DNA from: Acidithiobacillus ferruginosus
GTDB lineage: Bacteria > Pseudomonadota > Gammaproteobacteria > Acidithiobacillales > Acidithiobacillaceae
Length of the DNA stretch: 28,702 nucleotides
Reading direction: 5' to 3'
NCBI RefSeq assembly: GCF_018854495.1
Contig: NZ_JABBDR010000299.1
Span: 1-28,702 of the forward strand
Made by a program: the position numbers and the translations under genes. Within the stretch, counting starts at the first letter, position 1. Each line of letters starts with the position of its first letter. Shown here in pieces: positions 16,751 through 23,946 of this stretch. The notes beneath the pieces were generated by a model. The model was not told the origin of the DNA. It worked only from the letters and a program-made list of their open reading frames with translations, and did no database searches.

Positions 16751-17992
16751 CTAATGCCCTACTGATGCCGCGCCCTTTTCACCGGTTAGTGCATAAGAGC
16801 GGAAGCGATCAAGGGAAAACTCGGTAATGAGCGGGTGTATAGAATCAGATGCTACAGTGTGTGCCATGGTTTTCCCCGCTACAGGTGTTGCCTTGAACCC
16901 CCAGGTACCCCAACCCGCGTCCAGATAAAACCCCTCTACAGGAGTTTTCCCCATAATAGGGGCAAAATCTGGTGTCATATCCGCTATTCCAGCCCATTGC
17001 CGTACAATCTTTACGTGAGAGAGAAACGGGAAAAGCTCTAGAATATGGGCAGAAAGACCCTCCGTGAAATCCAGCGTAGATCGGGTTGAGTGCAGTTCAT
17101 ATGGATCCAGAGAAGCACCCAGTACGAGTTCTCCGCGAGCCGATTGGCTGATGTAGACATGCAAGCTGCCAGAAACGATGATGGGATTTAACCACGGTTT
17201 CGTTGGCTCACTCACCATCGCCTGCAAGGGATGGATGTAGATTGGGCTCTGCAGATCTACCATATTCAGTAGGCGCGGTGTGGAGCCAGCTACGGCACAC
17301 AATACTTTTTCCGTATGGATGAATCCGCGTGAAGTCTGGACGCCACAGACCTTGCCCGACATTACGGAAATTCCGGTGACTTCTGTCTTTTGATGTATTT
17401 CCACACCGCGCCGGTCGGCGCCCCGCCCGTAACCCCAGGCTACCGCATCATGCCGGGCAATGGCTCCGGGTGCGTGGTGCAATGCGCCGAGGACAGGTGC
17501 ATGGCCTCCGCAGGACATGTCCATCATGGGCAATTCGCGCTGGATAAATTCTGGACCGACCAACTCGGACTCTACCCCATAATGCTTATTAACTTCGGCG
17601 CGCCAACGCATGGTACGCAGATCGGAATCGGTATGCGCTAGGGTGTAGTGACCACGTTTGGAGTAAAAAAGATTTAAGTCAAAATCTTCGGAGAGGTCTT
17701 CCCAAAGCTTGACCGATGCATCGTAAAAACGCACTCCTTCGGGGGTGATGTAATTTGATCTTATAATTGTGGTATTACGTCCGGTGTTTCCACCGCCGAT
17801 ATATCCCTTTTCCAGGACGCAAACATTGCTGACACCATGATCGCGAGCGAGGTAATAGGCAGCCGCCAATCCATGACCACCAGCACCGATAATCACCACG
17901 TCATATGAATCTTTGAGTTCGGCATGCGTCTGGAACATCCGACCTTCCGGATGCTCCGGGGACAGCGCAAACCGCATTAAACGCCAAGGCAT
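16751..17992 (-). CDS. mgdA: N-methylglutamate dehydrogenase subunit A (sarcosine-oxidase beta-like)
   Basis: A 413-residue FAD-dependent amine oxidoreductase of the DAO/SoxB family. The FAD-binding motif is VVIIGAGGHGLAAAYYLA (32-49), followed by GGGNTGRNT. His181 in ARHDAVAWGY matches the histidine that carries covalent FMN in SoxB proteins. The C-terminal GWGTWGFKATPVAGKTMA closes the FAD site. It oxidises the N-methyl group of N-methylglutamate. GAAAGGAA precedes the ATG; it lies 21 bases after purU and heads the mgdABCD block. Confidence 0.95.
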   Translation of the reverse strand: MPWRLMRFALSPEHPEGRMFQTHAELKDSYDVVIIGAGGHGLAAAYYLARDHGVSNVCVLEKGYIGGGNTGRNTTIIRSNYITPEGVRFYDASVKLWEDLSEDFDLNLFYSKRGHYTLAHTDSDLRTMRWRAEVNKHYGVESELVGPEFIQRELPMMDMSCGGHAPVLGALHHAPGAIARHDAVAWGYGRGADRRGVEIHQKTEVTGISVMSGKVCGVQTSRGFIHTEKVLCAVAGSTPRLLNMVDLQSPIYIHPLQAMVSEPTKPWLNPIIVSGSLHVYISQSARGELVLGASLDPYELHSTRSTLDFTEGLSAHILELFPFLSHVKIVRQWAGIADMTPDFAPIMGKTPVEGFYLDAGWGTWGFKATPVAGKTMAHTVASDSIHPLITEFSLDRFRSYALTGEKGAASVGH

Positions 17993-18013
17993 ATTGTCAT
18001 TCCTTTCTATACA

Positions 18014-18874
18014 TTATCGAAATACCACTGTCTTCGATCCATTAAGCAGAACTCGATCTTCTAAGTGATATTGCAGCCCACGGGCAAGTACCGATTTTTC
18101 GACATCGCGACCAGAGCGCACCAACTCTGGAGGTCCATAGGAGTGGTCTATACGAATAACATCCTGTTCTATGATTGGCCCCTGATCCAGTTCAGATGTG
18201 ACATAATGACAAGTGGCGCCGATGAGTTTAACCCCCTTGTCGTAGGCTTGGTGGTAAGGCTTTGCCCCAACAAATCCGGGTAGAAAGCTGTGGTGAATAT
18301 TGATGATTTGTCCCGGATACAGTTCACACATTTCTGTATTAAGCACCTGCATATACCTTGCCAGGACCAATACATCGCCTTGAGTTGTGTCAAAAAGATC
18401 AGCGACTTTCTGAAAGGCTATATGTTTCTGCTTTGGGTCAACTGGAACATGATGGAAGGGGATGTCGTGCCATTCCACAAATGACCGGAAAGTATCGTGG
18501 TTAGAAATAACGCAGGGGATGTCAATGTTCAGCTCACCAGTCCTCCATCTGCCTAGCAAGTCGTAGAGGCAGTGGCCCAAGTTGGAAACCATAATGACAA
18601 CGCGTTTTCTTATGCGGCTGTCAGATATCTGCCAATCCATTTCAAACTTCTGCGCAATTTCATGGAACTGCTCACGAAACACCTGAACATCAAAAGGAAG
18701 CGAATGGGCCACAATCTGATGCCGCATGAAGAATCGGCGTAGGTCTGGGTCCGCATAATGACTGGCTTCGATGATCCAGCCACCATTACTCGCTATAAAG
18801 TCTGATACACGGGCAACGATACCCACTTGGTCTGGGCAAGATACTGTCAATGTAAAAAAATCAATATCAGGCAT
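18014..18874 (-). CDS. purU: Formyltetrahydrofolate deformylase
   Basis: A 286-residue PurU. Residues 5-85 form an ACT domain (TLTVSCPDQVGIVARVSDFI). Residues 90-280 form the formyltransferase-like catalytic domain, with VVIMVSNLGHCLYDLL, INIHHSFLPGFVGAKPYHQA (catalytic Asn and His) and SELDQGPIIEQDV (catalytic Asp). It hydrolyses 10-formyl-THF to formate and THF. As first gene of the methylamine operon it forms the exit for C1 units produced by Mgd and FolD, regenerating folate. The start has no strong ribosome-binding site. A promoter candidate lies 33-62 bases upstream. Confidence 0.95.
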   Translation of the reverse strand: MPDIDFFTLTVSCPDQVGIVARVSDFIASNGGWIIEASHYADPDLRRFFMRHQIVAHSLPFDVQVFREQFHEIAQKFEMDWQISDSRIRKRVVIMVSNLGHCLYDLLGRWRTGELNIDIPCVISNHDTFRSFVEWHDIPFHHVPVDPKQKHIAFQKVADLFDTTQGDVLVLARYMQVLNTEMCELYPGQIINIHHSFLPGFVGAKPYHQAYDKGVKLIGATCHYVTSELDQGPIIEQDVIRIDHSYGPPELVRSGRDVEKSVLARGLQYHLEDRVLLNGSKTVVFR

Positions 18875-18906
18875 GGCATCAACCCAAAAACTCTTTCAGT
18901 AGGTAA

Positions 18907-18936
18907 AATATAACATGCGCGTTTCTCTGTATGCAA
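18907..18936 (-). promoter_or_regulatory. Candidate sigma-70 promoter of the purU-mgd-gmaS-mgs operon
   Basis: Read on the - strand, TTGCAT (18936-18931) and TATATT (18912-18907) are separated by 18 bases, close to the -35 and -10 consensus. Transcription would start near 18900, about 25 bases before the purU ATG. It lies in the 123-base gap between purU and the divergent regulator. This is pattern matching only. Confidence 0.5.
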
Positions 18937-18965
18937 GTTTTTTTCTCAAAGTGAATCTTCTTGCA
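18932..18965. promoter_or_regulatory. Candidate operator, inverted repeat between purU and the XRE-cupin gene
   Basis: TGCAAG (18932-18937) and CTTGCA (18960-18965) form an inverted repeat 22 bases apart. The left half overlaps the candidate -35 box of the purU promoter. A regulator bound here could block or activate both divergent units. The arms are only 6 bases, so chance is possible. Confidence 0.3.
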
Positions 18966-18997
18966 ATTCGCCAGACGGCGATGTACAAGTACCAAGC

Positions 18998-19597
18998 ATG
19001 GACAATACAGATTTGAACCACGGCCTCGAGCGATATATTGGCAACACCATACGTGAGCTCAGAAACAAACAAGACCTCACGATCTCAGATGTCTCTGACC
19101 TAACAGGAATCAGTAGGGGCATGCTATCTAAAATAGAAAACGCCCAAACTGCAATGAGTCTGGATACCCTGTCACGACTTAGCAGAGCTCTCGGCGTTTC
19201 GCTTTCCACACTTTTTCGCAACTATGATGTCCCCAATGGGGGTGCACAGATGGTTAGGCAGGGGGAAGGCATGGAAGTGGTCCGTCGAGGTACCAAACGC
19301 GGCCATACATATCATCTCCTTGCATATGATCAGGGGCCAAACAAACAATTTGAGCCTTTTTTAATAACGATGAACGACGAATCTGAGGTCTTCCCAACTT
19401 TTGAGCATCCTGGCACAGAGTTCATCCACATCTTAGATGGTGTGATAGAGTATCGTCACGGTCAAAAGACTTATGTACTAAAGAAGGGTGATTCGCTTAC
19501 CTTTCGCGGTGATATTCCACACGGCCCAGAAAATCTGATAAAACTACCAATAAGCTTCTTATCTATTATAATTTATAATACTAGCAATACCAATTAA
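18998..19597 (+). CDS. XRE-family regulator with C-terminal cupin domain
   Basis: A 199-residue regulator. Residues 15-70 form a helix-turn-helix of the Cro/CI type (ISDVSDLTGISRGMLSKIEN, then SLDTLSRLSRALGVSLSTLF). Residues 110-190 form a cupin barrel (GTEFIHILDGVIEYRHG, then LKKGDSLTFRGDIPHGPEN) that probably binds the effector. This architecture is common in regulators of amine, amino-acid and polyamine use. It is divergent from purU and convergent with the APC permease, so it most likely controls the methylamine operon and perhaps itself. The ribosome-binding site before ATG 18998 is weak. Confidence 0.9.
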   Translation: MDNTDLNHGLERYIGNTIRELRNKQDLTISDVSDLTGISRGMLSKIENAQTAMSLDTLSRLSRALGVSLSTLFRNYDVPNGGAQMVRQGEGMEVVRRGTKRGHTYHLLAYDQGPNKQFEPFLITMNDESEVFPTFEHPGTEFIHILDGVIEYRHGQKTYVLKKGDSLTFRGDIPHGPENLIKLPISFLSIIIYNTSNTN

Positions 19598-19617
19598 AAA
19601 TATTTGTTTCTATTCCA

Positions 19618-19672
19618 GATCATAACTGCGCGATAACCTTAATTGAAGTTAGCGCGCTATTTTGTTATGATC
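19618..19672. terminator. Nested hairpin between convergent regulator and permease genes
   Basis: GATCATAAC (19618-19626) and GTTATGATC (19664-19672) form a perfect 9-base outer stem. Inside, GCGCG-A-TAAC (19628-19637) pairs with GTTA-G-CGCGC (19648-19657) with one mismatch and a 10-base loop. On the + strand TATTTT follows the inner stem, and A-runs flank the outer stem. It lies 20 bases after the regulator stop and 13 bases after the permease stop, so it is probably a shared bidirectional terminator, although the T-tracts are short. Confidence 0.55.
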
Positions 19673-19685
19673 AAAAAAATTAAAA

Positions 19686-21101
19686 TCATTTCCTTCCTAT
19701 GATTGCCCCCTCACTCCCTTCGAGATCAAGTTCCACTCGATCAAGTATAGTCGGGGAGAAAAGCTTAAGGCGAACCAGTATAGCTACACCAAAGAGTAAA
19801 TATGCAATAAATATATAAGGCAACAAATTAAATGGGTAGGCCGGGACGGGGTACACACTACCAAAGAAAGCGGCCACCATCAGGCCAGCACCCGTTAGCC
19901 CAAAAAATACTGACGTAACAGACCCGACTCTTTTTTTGGCGAGATATATTGGGGCAGAAATGCTAATTAAAAGATAGACAAATATAAACCCAAATGTCGC
20001 CACCGTTCCGGTAATGTCATACGTATTCATAGATCCCTGACCAATCAGAGCTATTGGCCCAATTACAGAAAGAACGGAACTAATGGTTACCGCGATATGG
20101 GGCGTTTGATGTGTAGCATGCACCAACCCCATGGATCTATGCACAAATTGATATCTGCCCATGGAAAATAGCAAGCGTGACCCCGCATTTATAGACGCCA
20201 AAATACAAGCAAACAGGCTCAATGATGCAATGGCATAAACAGGCGCCGACAAGGCCGTAAGGTTAAGATAACCTAAAAGCGTTTCGAGCGGTGCCGAGTC
20301 GTTACCAAATGCAGTAGCATTTCCCTTGTAGGCGGTAATCATTGCAAAGGCCATTATCGTAAAGAATGCCCCAGCAAATAACATGCTGCCCATTACGGCA
20401 CGCGGAATATTTTTCGTGGGGTCTCTAGTCTCTTTTCCGAGCGTTACAGAGCTCTCAAACCCGACGAAGGAAAAAATTGCCAGAACTACGCCTCCAAACA
20501 TCCCTTTTACAGAAGCACCTGATATTCCAGCCTGGGTGTAAACAACAGCTGGAGAGTAGTGCTTTCCAACTACAGTAAAGACTAAAACTGTTATTACGGT
20601 AACAGATATTGCTTCAATTACCAGGCTGATTCGCGACGAAAGTTTGATGTCTCTATATGCTAGATACCATGCTAAAATTCCAAAAATAACGTAGCTTATT
20701 ATGGGGGGTATACTCACACCAAATGGTGCTAGCGTATTGTTGACAAAGATCGCGAGACCCGCCAACAGCGCCATTGCAGTTCCTATGTAGGCGAGTATCA
20801 GCGCCCACCCCGTGAGTCCGCCCATCATTGGGCCCAGCGATCGAGAGATGAAGATGAAGAATGAACCAGCTGCAGAAAATCTACTTGCCAAGGTTGACAT
20901 GTTAAGGCCAACTATAATAAGGGCGATCGTCGCCGCTACATATACCAACCATGCACCTTGTCCAGCAAGGGCTACTACAGCCCCCATATTCAGTGCTGGT
21001 GTCAATGTTGGAGATATATTAGCAAGAGATTGACCAACTGCCTCCATAAAACCCAGACTTGATCCTTTGAGTGATTGCGTTGACTCGAGATTTGTTACCA
21101 T
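19686..21101 (-). CDS. APC-family amino acid/amine permease
   Basis: A 471-residue transporter of the amino acid-polyamine-organocation superfamily with about 12 hydrophobic segments. The N-terminal region GQSLANISPTLTPALNMG and the later FSFVGFESSVTLGKETRDP followed by IPRAVMGS are typical of the family. GGAGGAAAC lies just before the ATG. It imports an amino acid or amine across the inner membrane. Lying convergent with the XRE-cupin regulator beside the N-methylglutamate operon, it may import methylamine, a methylated amine or N-methylglutamate; that is inference from position. Confidence 0.9.
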   Translation of the reverse strand: MVTNLESTQSLKGSSLGFMEAVGQSLANISPTLTPALNMGAVVALAGQGAWLVYVAATIALIIVGLNMSTLASRFSAAGSFFIFISRSLGPMMGGLTGWALILAYIGTAMALLAGLAIFVNNTLAPFGVSIPPIISYVIFGILAWYLAYRDIKLSSRISLVIEAISVTVITVLVFTVVGKHYSPAVVYTQAGISGASVKGMFGGVVLAIFSFVGFESSVTLGKETRDPTKNIPRAVMGSMLFAGAFFTIMAFAMITAYKGNATAFGNDSAPLETLLGYLNLTALSAPVYAIASLSLFACILASINAGSRLLFSMGRYQFVHRSMGLVHATHQTPHIAVTISSVLSVIGPIALIGQGSMNTYDITGTVATFGFIFVYLLISISAPIYLAKKRVGSVTSVFFGLTGAGLMVAAFFGSVYPVPAYPFNLLPYIFIAYLLFGVAILVRLKLFSPTILDRVELDLEGSEGAIIGRK

Positions 21102-21124
21102 GCCGTTTCCTCCAGATAGACATA

Positions 21125-21141
21125 GTTTCTATGCAGGAAAC
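21125..21141. promoter_or_regulatory. Short inverted repeat upstream of the permease gene
   Basis: GTTTC (21125-21129) and GAAAC (21137-21141) flank a 7-base centre containing ATGCA, about 24-40 bases before the permease start. It could be an operator. The same words (TGCATA, GAAAC, ATGT on the - strand) occur in the same order, with wider spacing, before purU at 18914-18935. Confidence 0.25.
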
Positions 21142-21222
21142 ATGCCATATTGCGAGCTATCGGCATCTTATTGAAAAATATGGTTGTTGCTTTTGTGGAG
21201 CCACCAAGCAATGCTGGGTGTT

Positions 21223-21237
21223 GCCCCAATTTGGGGC
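21223..21237. repeat. 15-base palindrome
   Basis: GCCCC-AA-T-TT-GGGGC at 21223-21237 is palindromic around one central base. It sits 20 bases beyond the end of the IS3-type remnant, in the gene-free stretch 21102-21255. It may be a recombination or insertion footprint, but no direct target repeat is seen. Confidence 0.3.
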
Positions 21238-21255
21238 GTGATGGTACCTAACGCA

Positions 21256-21477
21256 CTATGAATGCGCACAGCGAACGACAGCTTCCTTCTGCTGCCGACG
21301 ATCAACTGAGGTGCCTTGTGGACAACTCCGTTTCAAGCGGCTAGCCGTGCGAACATAGTGGGGGGCCAGGAAACCAATCCTCAAATGCAGGCGTTGGCGG
21401 TTGTAGAAAATCTCAATGCACTCCCTAATGGCAGATTCTGCCTGGGCACGGGTCCCGAAGCGATAGTGGCTAGCTTC
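21256..21477 (-). pseudogene. IS3-family transposase remnant (C-terminal tail only)
   Basis: On the - strand, an open frame from a stop at 21480-21478 reads EASHYRFGTRAQAESAIREC, then IEIFYNRQRLHLRIGFLAPH, ending at TAG 21258-21256. The core matches the end of the IS3-family OrfB integrase domain, where TRAEA, YIE-x-FYN-x-QR-x-H and a G-x-x-SP-like stretch follow the DDE glutamate. The catalytic part is missing. The frame begins inside the last codons of the toxin gene, so an insertion-sequence junction lies at about 21475. Bases 21281-21304 have a close copy at 4865-4888. Confidence 0.75.
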
Positions 21478-21802
21478 TCAGCTCGATGAGCGTCTCGCCC
21501 TGGTTCAGTCTGTCCAGCATTTGTGGCCACAGGCGGGCAAAGCCATCAAGCAGCAACTGCCTTCGGCAGTTGGGAGTGCGTAACCAGATAATAGTGGGGC
21601 CATCGGGACGTATCGTGCGGAGTGTAGCGAAATCTTCATCCTTGGTTATGATGATAGCGCCGTCCCCATATGCACGATCCCATATTTCCGGATCAAGAGC
21701 GCTGGCCATACCGATGTCGGCAACATGGCAGGCTGGATAACCTTGCGCACTGATCCATCGGGCCAGAGCGGGTGGTAGCTGCGCATCCACTAAAAACTGC
21801 AT
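21470..21802 (-). CDS. DUF5615 PIN-like protein (putative toxin)
   Basis: A 110-residue protein with LVDAQLPPALARWIS at the N-terminus and IITKDEDFATL in the middle, the two acidic motifs of the DUF5615 (COG4634-like) PIN-like fold. Such proteins are predicted ribonuclease toxins paired with a DUF433 protein, which is the gene directly upstream here. Start 21802 is chosen because the upstream stop overlaps it (TGATG), giving translational coupling; the longer ORF from 21988 is an overlap artefact. Its last codons abut the IS3-type remnant, so the native C-terminus may have been changed. Confidence 0.8.
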   Translation of the reverse strand: MQFLVDAQLPPALARWISAQGYPACHVADIGMASALDPEIWDRAYGDGAIIITKDEDFATLRTIRPDGPTIIWLRTPNCRRQLLLDGFARLWPQMLDRLNQGETLIELRS

Positions 21803-22023
21803 CAGGCCACATAAAGAATGGCGTGGTCCGCTTGCTGCGCGGCGTAATGAAGGCTGGCGGCGATATCTTCGGGCTCCAGGTAGGGGTAATCTTCCAGAAT
21901 CTCCGCGGTCGTCGCTCCTGCTGCCAAGAGTTCGAGAATGTCCTGTACCCGAATACGCAGCCCTCGAATACAGGGCCGTCCCCCGCATTGCTGGGGATTG
22001 ATAGTGATGCGCTCAAGGTGCAT
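21802..22023 (-). CDS. DUF433 protein (putative antitoxin)
   Basis: A 73-residue DUF433 (COG2442-like) protein, with RITINPQQCGGRPCIRGLRI, then VQDILELLAAGAT, then ILEDYPYLEPEDIAASLHYA. The fold is helix-turn-helix-like, and the family is a predicted antitoxin for DUF5615 toxins. ATG 22023 has GAGGA about 10 bases upstream; the ORF extension to 22077 lacks conserved sequence. Its stop overlaps the start of the toxin gene. It follows the transfer operon in the same direction and may serve as a stability module. Confidence 0.82.
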   Translation of the reverse strand: MHLERITINPQQCGGRPCIRGLRIRVQDILELLAAGATTAEILEDYPYLEPEDIAASLHYAAQQADHAILYVA

Positions 22024-22132
22024 GGTGGGTGGATCCTCTTCATGGCTACAGCGAAATAGTATAGGCAAATTGGGCAAGTATAACAGCCTCCAGAAACAAC
22101 CTCATTCCAACTATCAGAGTAAGACCCACCTT

Positions 22133-22642
22133 TCAAATGGGCAACGTCAACCCAAAGGTATGCCCCAGGGCGATGGCCGTACCCACCACATTGGCCGCGA
22201 GCGCCCCACCGATGATGTGCACGAAGGCGGTATCCGAGCTCTCCCGCGTGGTGCCATCGCCAACCCGCTTGAGAATCACCAGCCCGCGAAACACGGCCAG
22301 CCAGCCGACGAGTTGCACGAAGTTCTCGATCACCATCACCGCGAGACCCACGTGCGCACCGCCCGGACCGGTATAGGCCAGCGGCGATGGCTGTCCCTGG
22401 CTGAAAAAGGTGCCAACGTCATGGAGTACGAACACGGGCATGGCCATCAGCAAAGCCCCCGTCGCGGCGGTGATCGGGATCCGGCTTTTGTGGATCCGCG
22501 GGTCGTTACTGACACGGACCATCAAAAAGACGCTGTCCGCCACGAACCAGAGACCGACGACAAAGGAAAGACCCACGGTCAGCACGAACATGGGACCGAG
22601 ACTCTGGCCCATGTTCCCGATCATCTGGATGGCGGTCAGCAT
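22133..22642 (-). CDS. traQ: Conjugal-transfer membrane protein, TraQ/IcmC (DotE)-like
   Basis: A 169-residue protein with about four transmembrane segments (VLTVGLSFVVGLWFVADSVF; ATGALLMAMPVFVLHDV; VGLAVMVIENFVQLVGWLAV; IIGGALAANVVGTAIALG). Size, topology and position after TraM-TraN-TraO-TraP agree with the TraQ (R64) / IcmC-IcmD inner-membrane proteins of type IVB secretion; sequence motifs alone are weak. GGAGGAG precedes the start, 15 bases after the TraP-like gene. It is the last recognisable transfer gene before the toxin-antitoxin pair. Confidence 0.65.
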   Translation of the reverse strand: MLTAIQMIGNMGQSLGPMFVLTVGLSFVVGLWFVADSVFLMVRVSNDPRIHKSRIPITAATGALLMAMPVFVLHDVGTFFSQGQPSPLAYTGPGGAHVGLAVMVIENFVQLVGWLAVFRGLVILKRVGDGTTRESSDTAFVHIIGGALAANVVGTAIALGHTFGLTLPI

Positions 22643-22657
22643 GTGGTTCTCCTCCCG

Positions 22658-23299
22658 TCAATAGACGATTGTGCCCTGGCTGGTGATGACCGCGTCCGGA
22701 GTGACCCGCAGGATCCGCAAGTCGTCCACCCGGCTCCCTGCCTCGACCACATGGGTCTGCCCGCCGGGTCCCTGGATCCATGCCTCGTTCGCGCCGATGG
22801 ATTCCACGGACCAGCCGGGCACGCCGTGCTGCTGCGCCGCCGAGGCACGGGCAATTCTTCGTGGAGGTTCCCGATGCGTGCCGGGCGGGAACCGGGCTGC
22901 GGAACGGATTTCCTGATCGACCGCGGCCAGCCGTTCATTCGTGTGCCGTTGCGCGGTGGCCAGCGCACGCAGGTCCGCACCGATCCTGACCATGGCCTGC
23001 GCCAGATCCGGTGCAGCCGGAGAGGTGACGGATACCGTCACCCCGGTGGCCAGGGTCGCGGGGATTGGTGTCGCCGAGACTGCGGATGCGGTCACCGCCG
23101 CGGCGGGCGCGGAGTCCATGGCCAGCACGCCGGAGGGCGCGGATCGCGCCGCCCGGCCGGGGGCAGTAGAGGCGAACGGGTTTGTCGCCGGATGCGGGGC
23201 TTTCGGGGCGAAGTCGAACTCCCAGGTGGCAAACCCGATGCCCAGGATCACTACGGCCACACCACCAACCGCCAGATAGAATTTCAGATTGTCATGCAT
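22658..23299 (-). CDS. traP: Conjugal-transfer protein TraP-like (IcmG/DotF type)
   Basis: A 213-residue bitopic protein. A transmembrane helix at residues 8-27 (YLAVGGVAVVILGIGFATW) is followed by an Ala/Pro-rich linker, a coiled-coil-prone stretch (about 105-135) and a small C-terminal periplasmic domain (WIQGPGGQTHVVEAGSRVDD). This layout fits TraP of IncI plasmids and IcmG/DotF of Dot/Icm systems. AGGAGA precedes the ATG. It follows the sigma-like gene after 79 bases. Confidence 0.65.
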   Translation of the reverse strand: MHDNLKFYLAVGGVAVVILGIGFATWEFDFAPKAPHPATNPFASTAPGRAARSAPSGVLAMDSAPAAAVTASAVSATPIPATLATGVTVSVTSPAAPDLAQAMVRIGADLRALATAQRHTNERLAAVDQEIRSAARFPPGTHREPPRRIARASAAQQHGVPGWSVESIGANEAWIQGPGGQTHVVEAGSRVDDLRILRVTPDAVITSQGTIVY

Positions 23300-23378
23300 C
23301 GGGGTCTCCTATCATCGTTATAAAGGTACCGCCAGGAGCCGCCTGTCTGACGTACCCATCACGCTGCTGCCATTTCCC

Positions 23379-23936
23379 TCAGCGGGTTTTTCCCAGAATG
23401 CCGTGCACAGCGGTTTCCAGGCGCACCTCCATGCGCTGCCCGCGCCGCGCCGTCATGCCCAGCCGTTCCGCCGCGGCCGCAATGGTCAACTCCTCGCCAT
23501 AGCGCAGATGCACCCATTCGGCGAGATCATCCGGCAGACCGCGCATGACCGCCCCGACCCGCTCCGGGCTCCAGTCCACCGCCACGTCCTCGGTCACTGG
23601 CGATGCATCGGGATCCCCCTGGTCCCAGTCCTCCAGCGGCACGGTGTCCACCTCCTTGCGTCCCCGAAACACGGAAAGCTCTCCGCGCAGCTTCCAGTAA
23701 CTCCAGGGCGCAAAATGACCCTGCGCGGGATCCCAGCTGTGCAGCGCAATGGTGACCGCCAGGCCGATGAACTGCTCCGCATCCTCCCGCGGCACCCCCA
23801 TAGCGCGCGCCTGGTGGGCCGCCCCCGCACAGTACCGCCGCATGATGCTCCACAACTGATTGCCGGCCACGGGGTTCCCGGATCGGGTCGCCATGGCCAA
23901 CTGGTCGATGTGATTCAGGTTCTGAAGCGCTTCCAT
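23379..23936 (-). CDS. Sigma-70-like protein encoded within the transfer operon
   Basis: A 185-residue protein with two sigma-factor-like segments. Residues 51-87 (EDAEQFIGLAVTIALHSWDP, then HFAPWSYWKLRGEL) resemble sigma region 2, where KFDPSRG...YW-x-(I/L)RG is the core-binding and -10 part. Residues 128-182 (MRGLPDDLAEWVHLRYGEEL, then AAAAERLGMTARR) resemble the region 4 helix-turn-helix. Regions 1 and 3 are missing, as in small alternative sigma factors. No anti-sigma gene is adjacent. GGGGAGGG precedes the start and the gap to traO is 10 bases, so it is an integral operon member. It may direct transcription of transfer genes. Confidence 0.7.
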   Translation of the reverse strand: MEALQNLNHIDQLAMATRSGNPVAGNQLWSIMRRYCAGAAHQARAMGVPREDAEQFIGLAVTIALHSWDPAQGHFAPWSYWKLRGELSVFRGRKEVDTVPLEDWDQGDPDASPVTEDVAVDWSPERVGAVMRGLPDDLAEWVHLRYGEELTIAAAAERLGMTARRGQRMEVRLETAVHGILGKTR

Positions 23937-23946
23937 GATCCCTCCC

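Noticed and set aside
13556..17992. Annotation of the mgd genes as true sarcosine oxidase soxBDAG
   Set aside because: Subunit families match, but the adjoining gmaS and mgsABC, without glycine or serine metabolism genes, fit N-methylglutamate dehydrogenase better.
21938..23323. 461-codon + strand ORF
   Set aside because: It lies antisense to DUF433, the TraQ-like and TraP-like genes; the translation is compositionally biased and unrecognisable.
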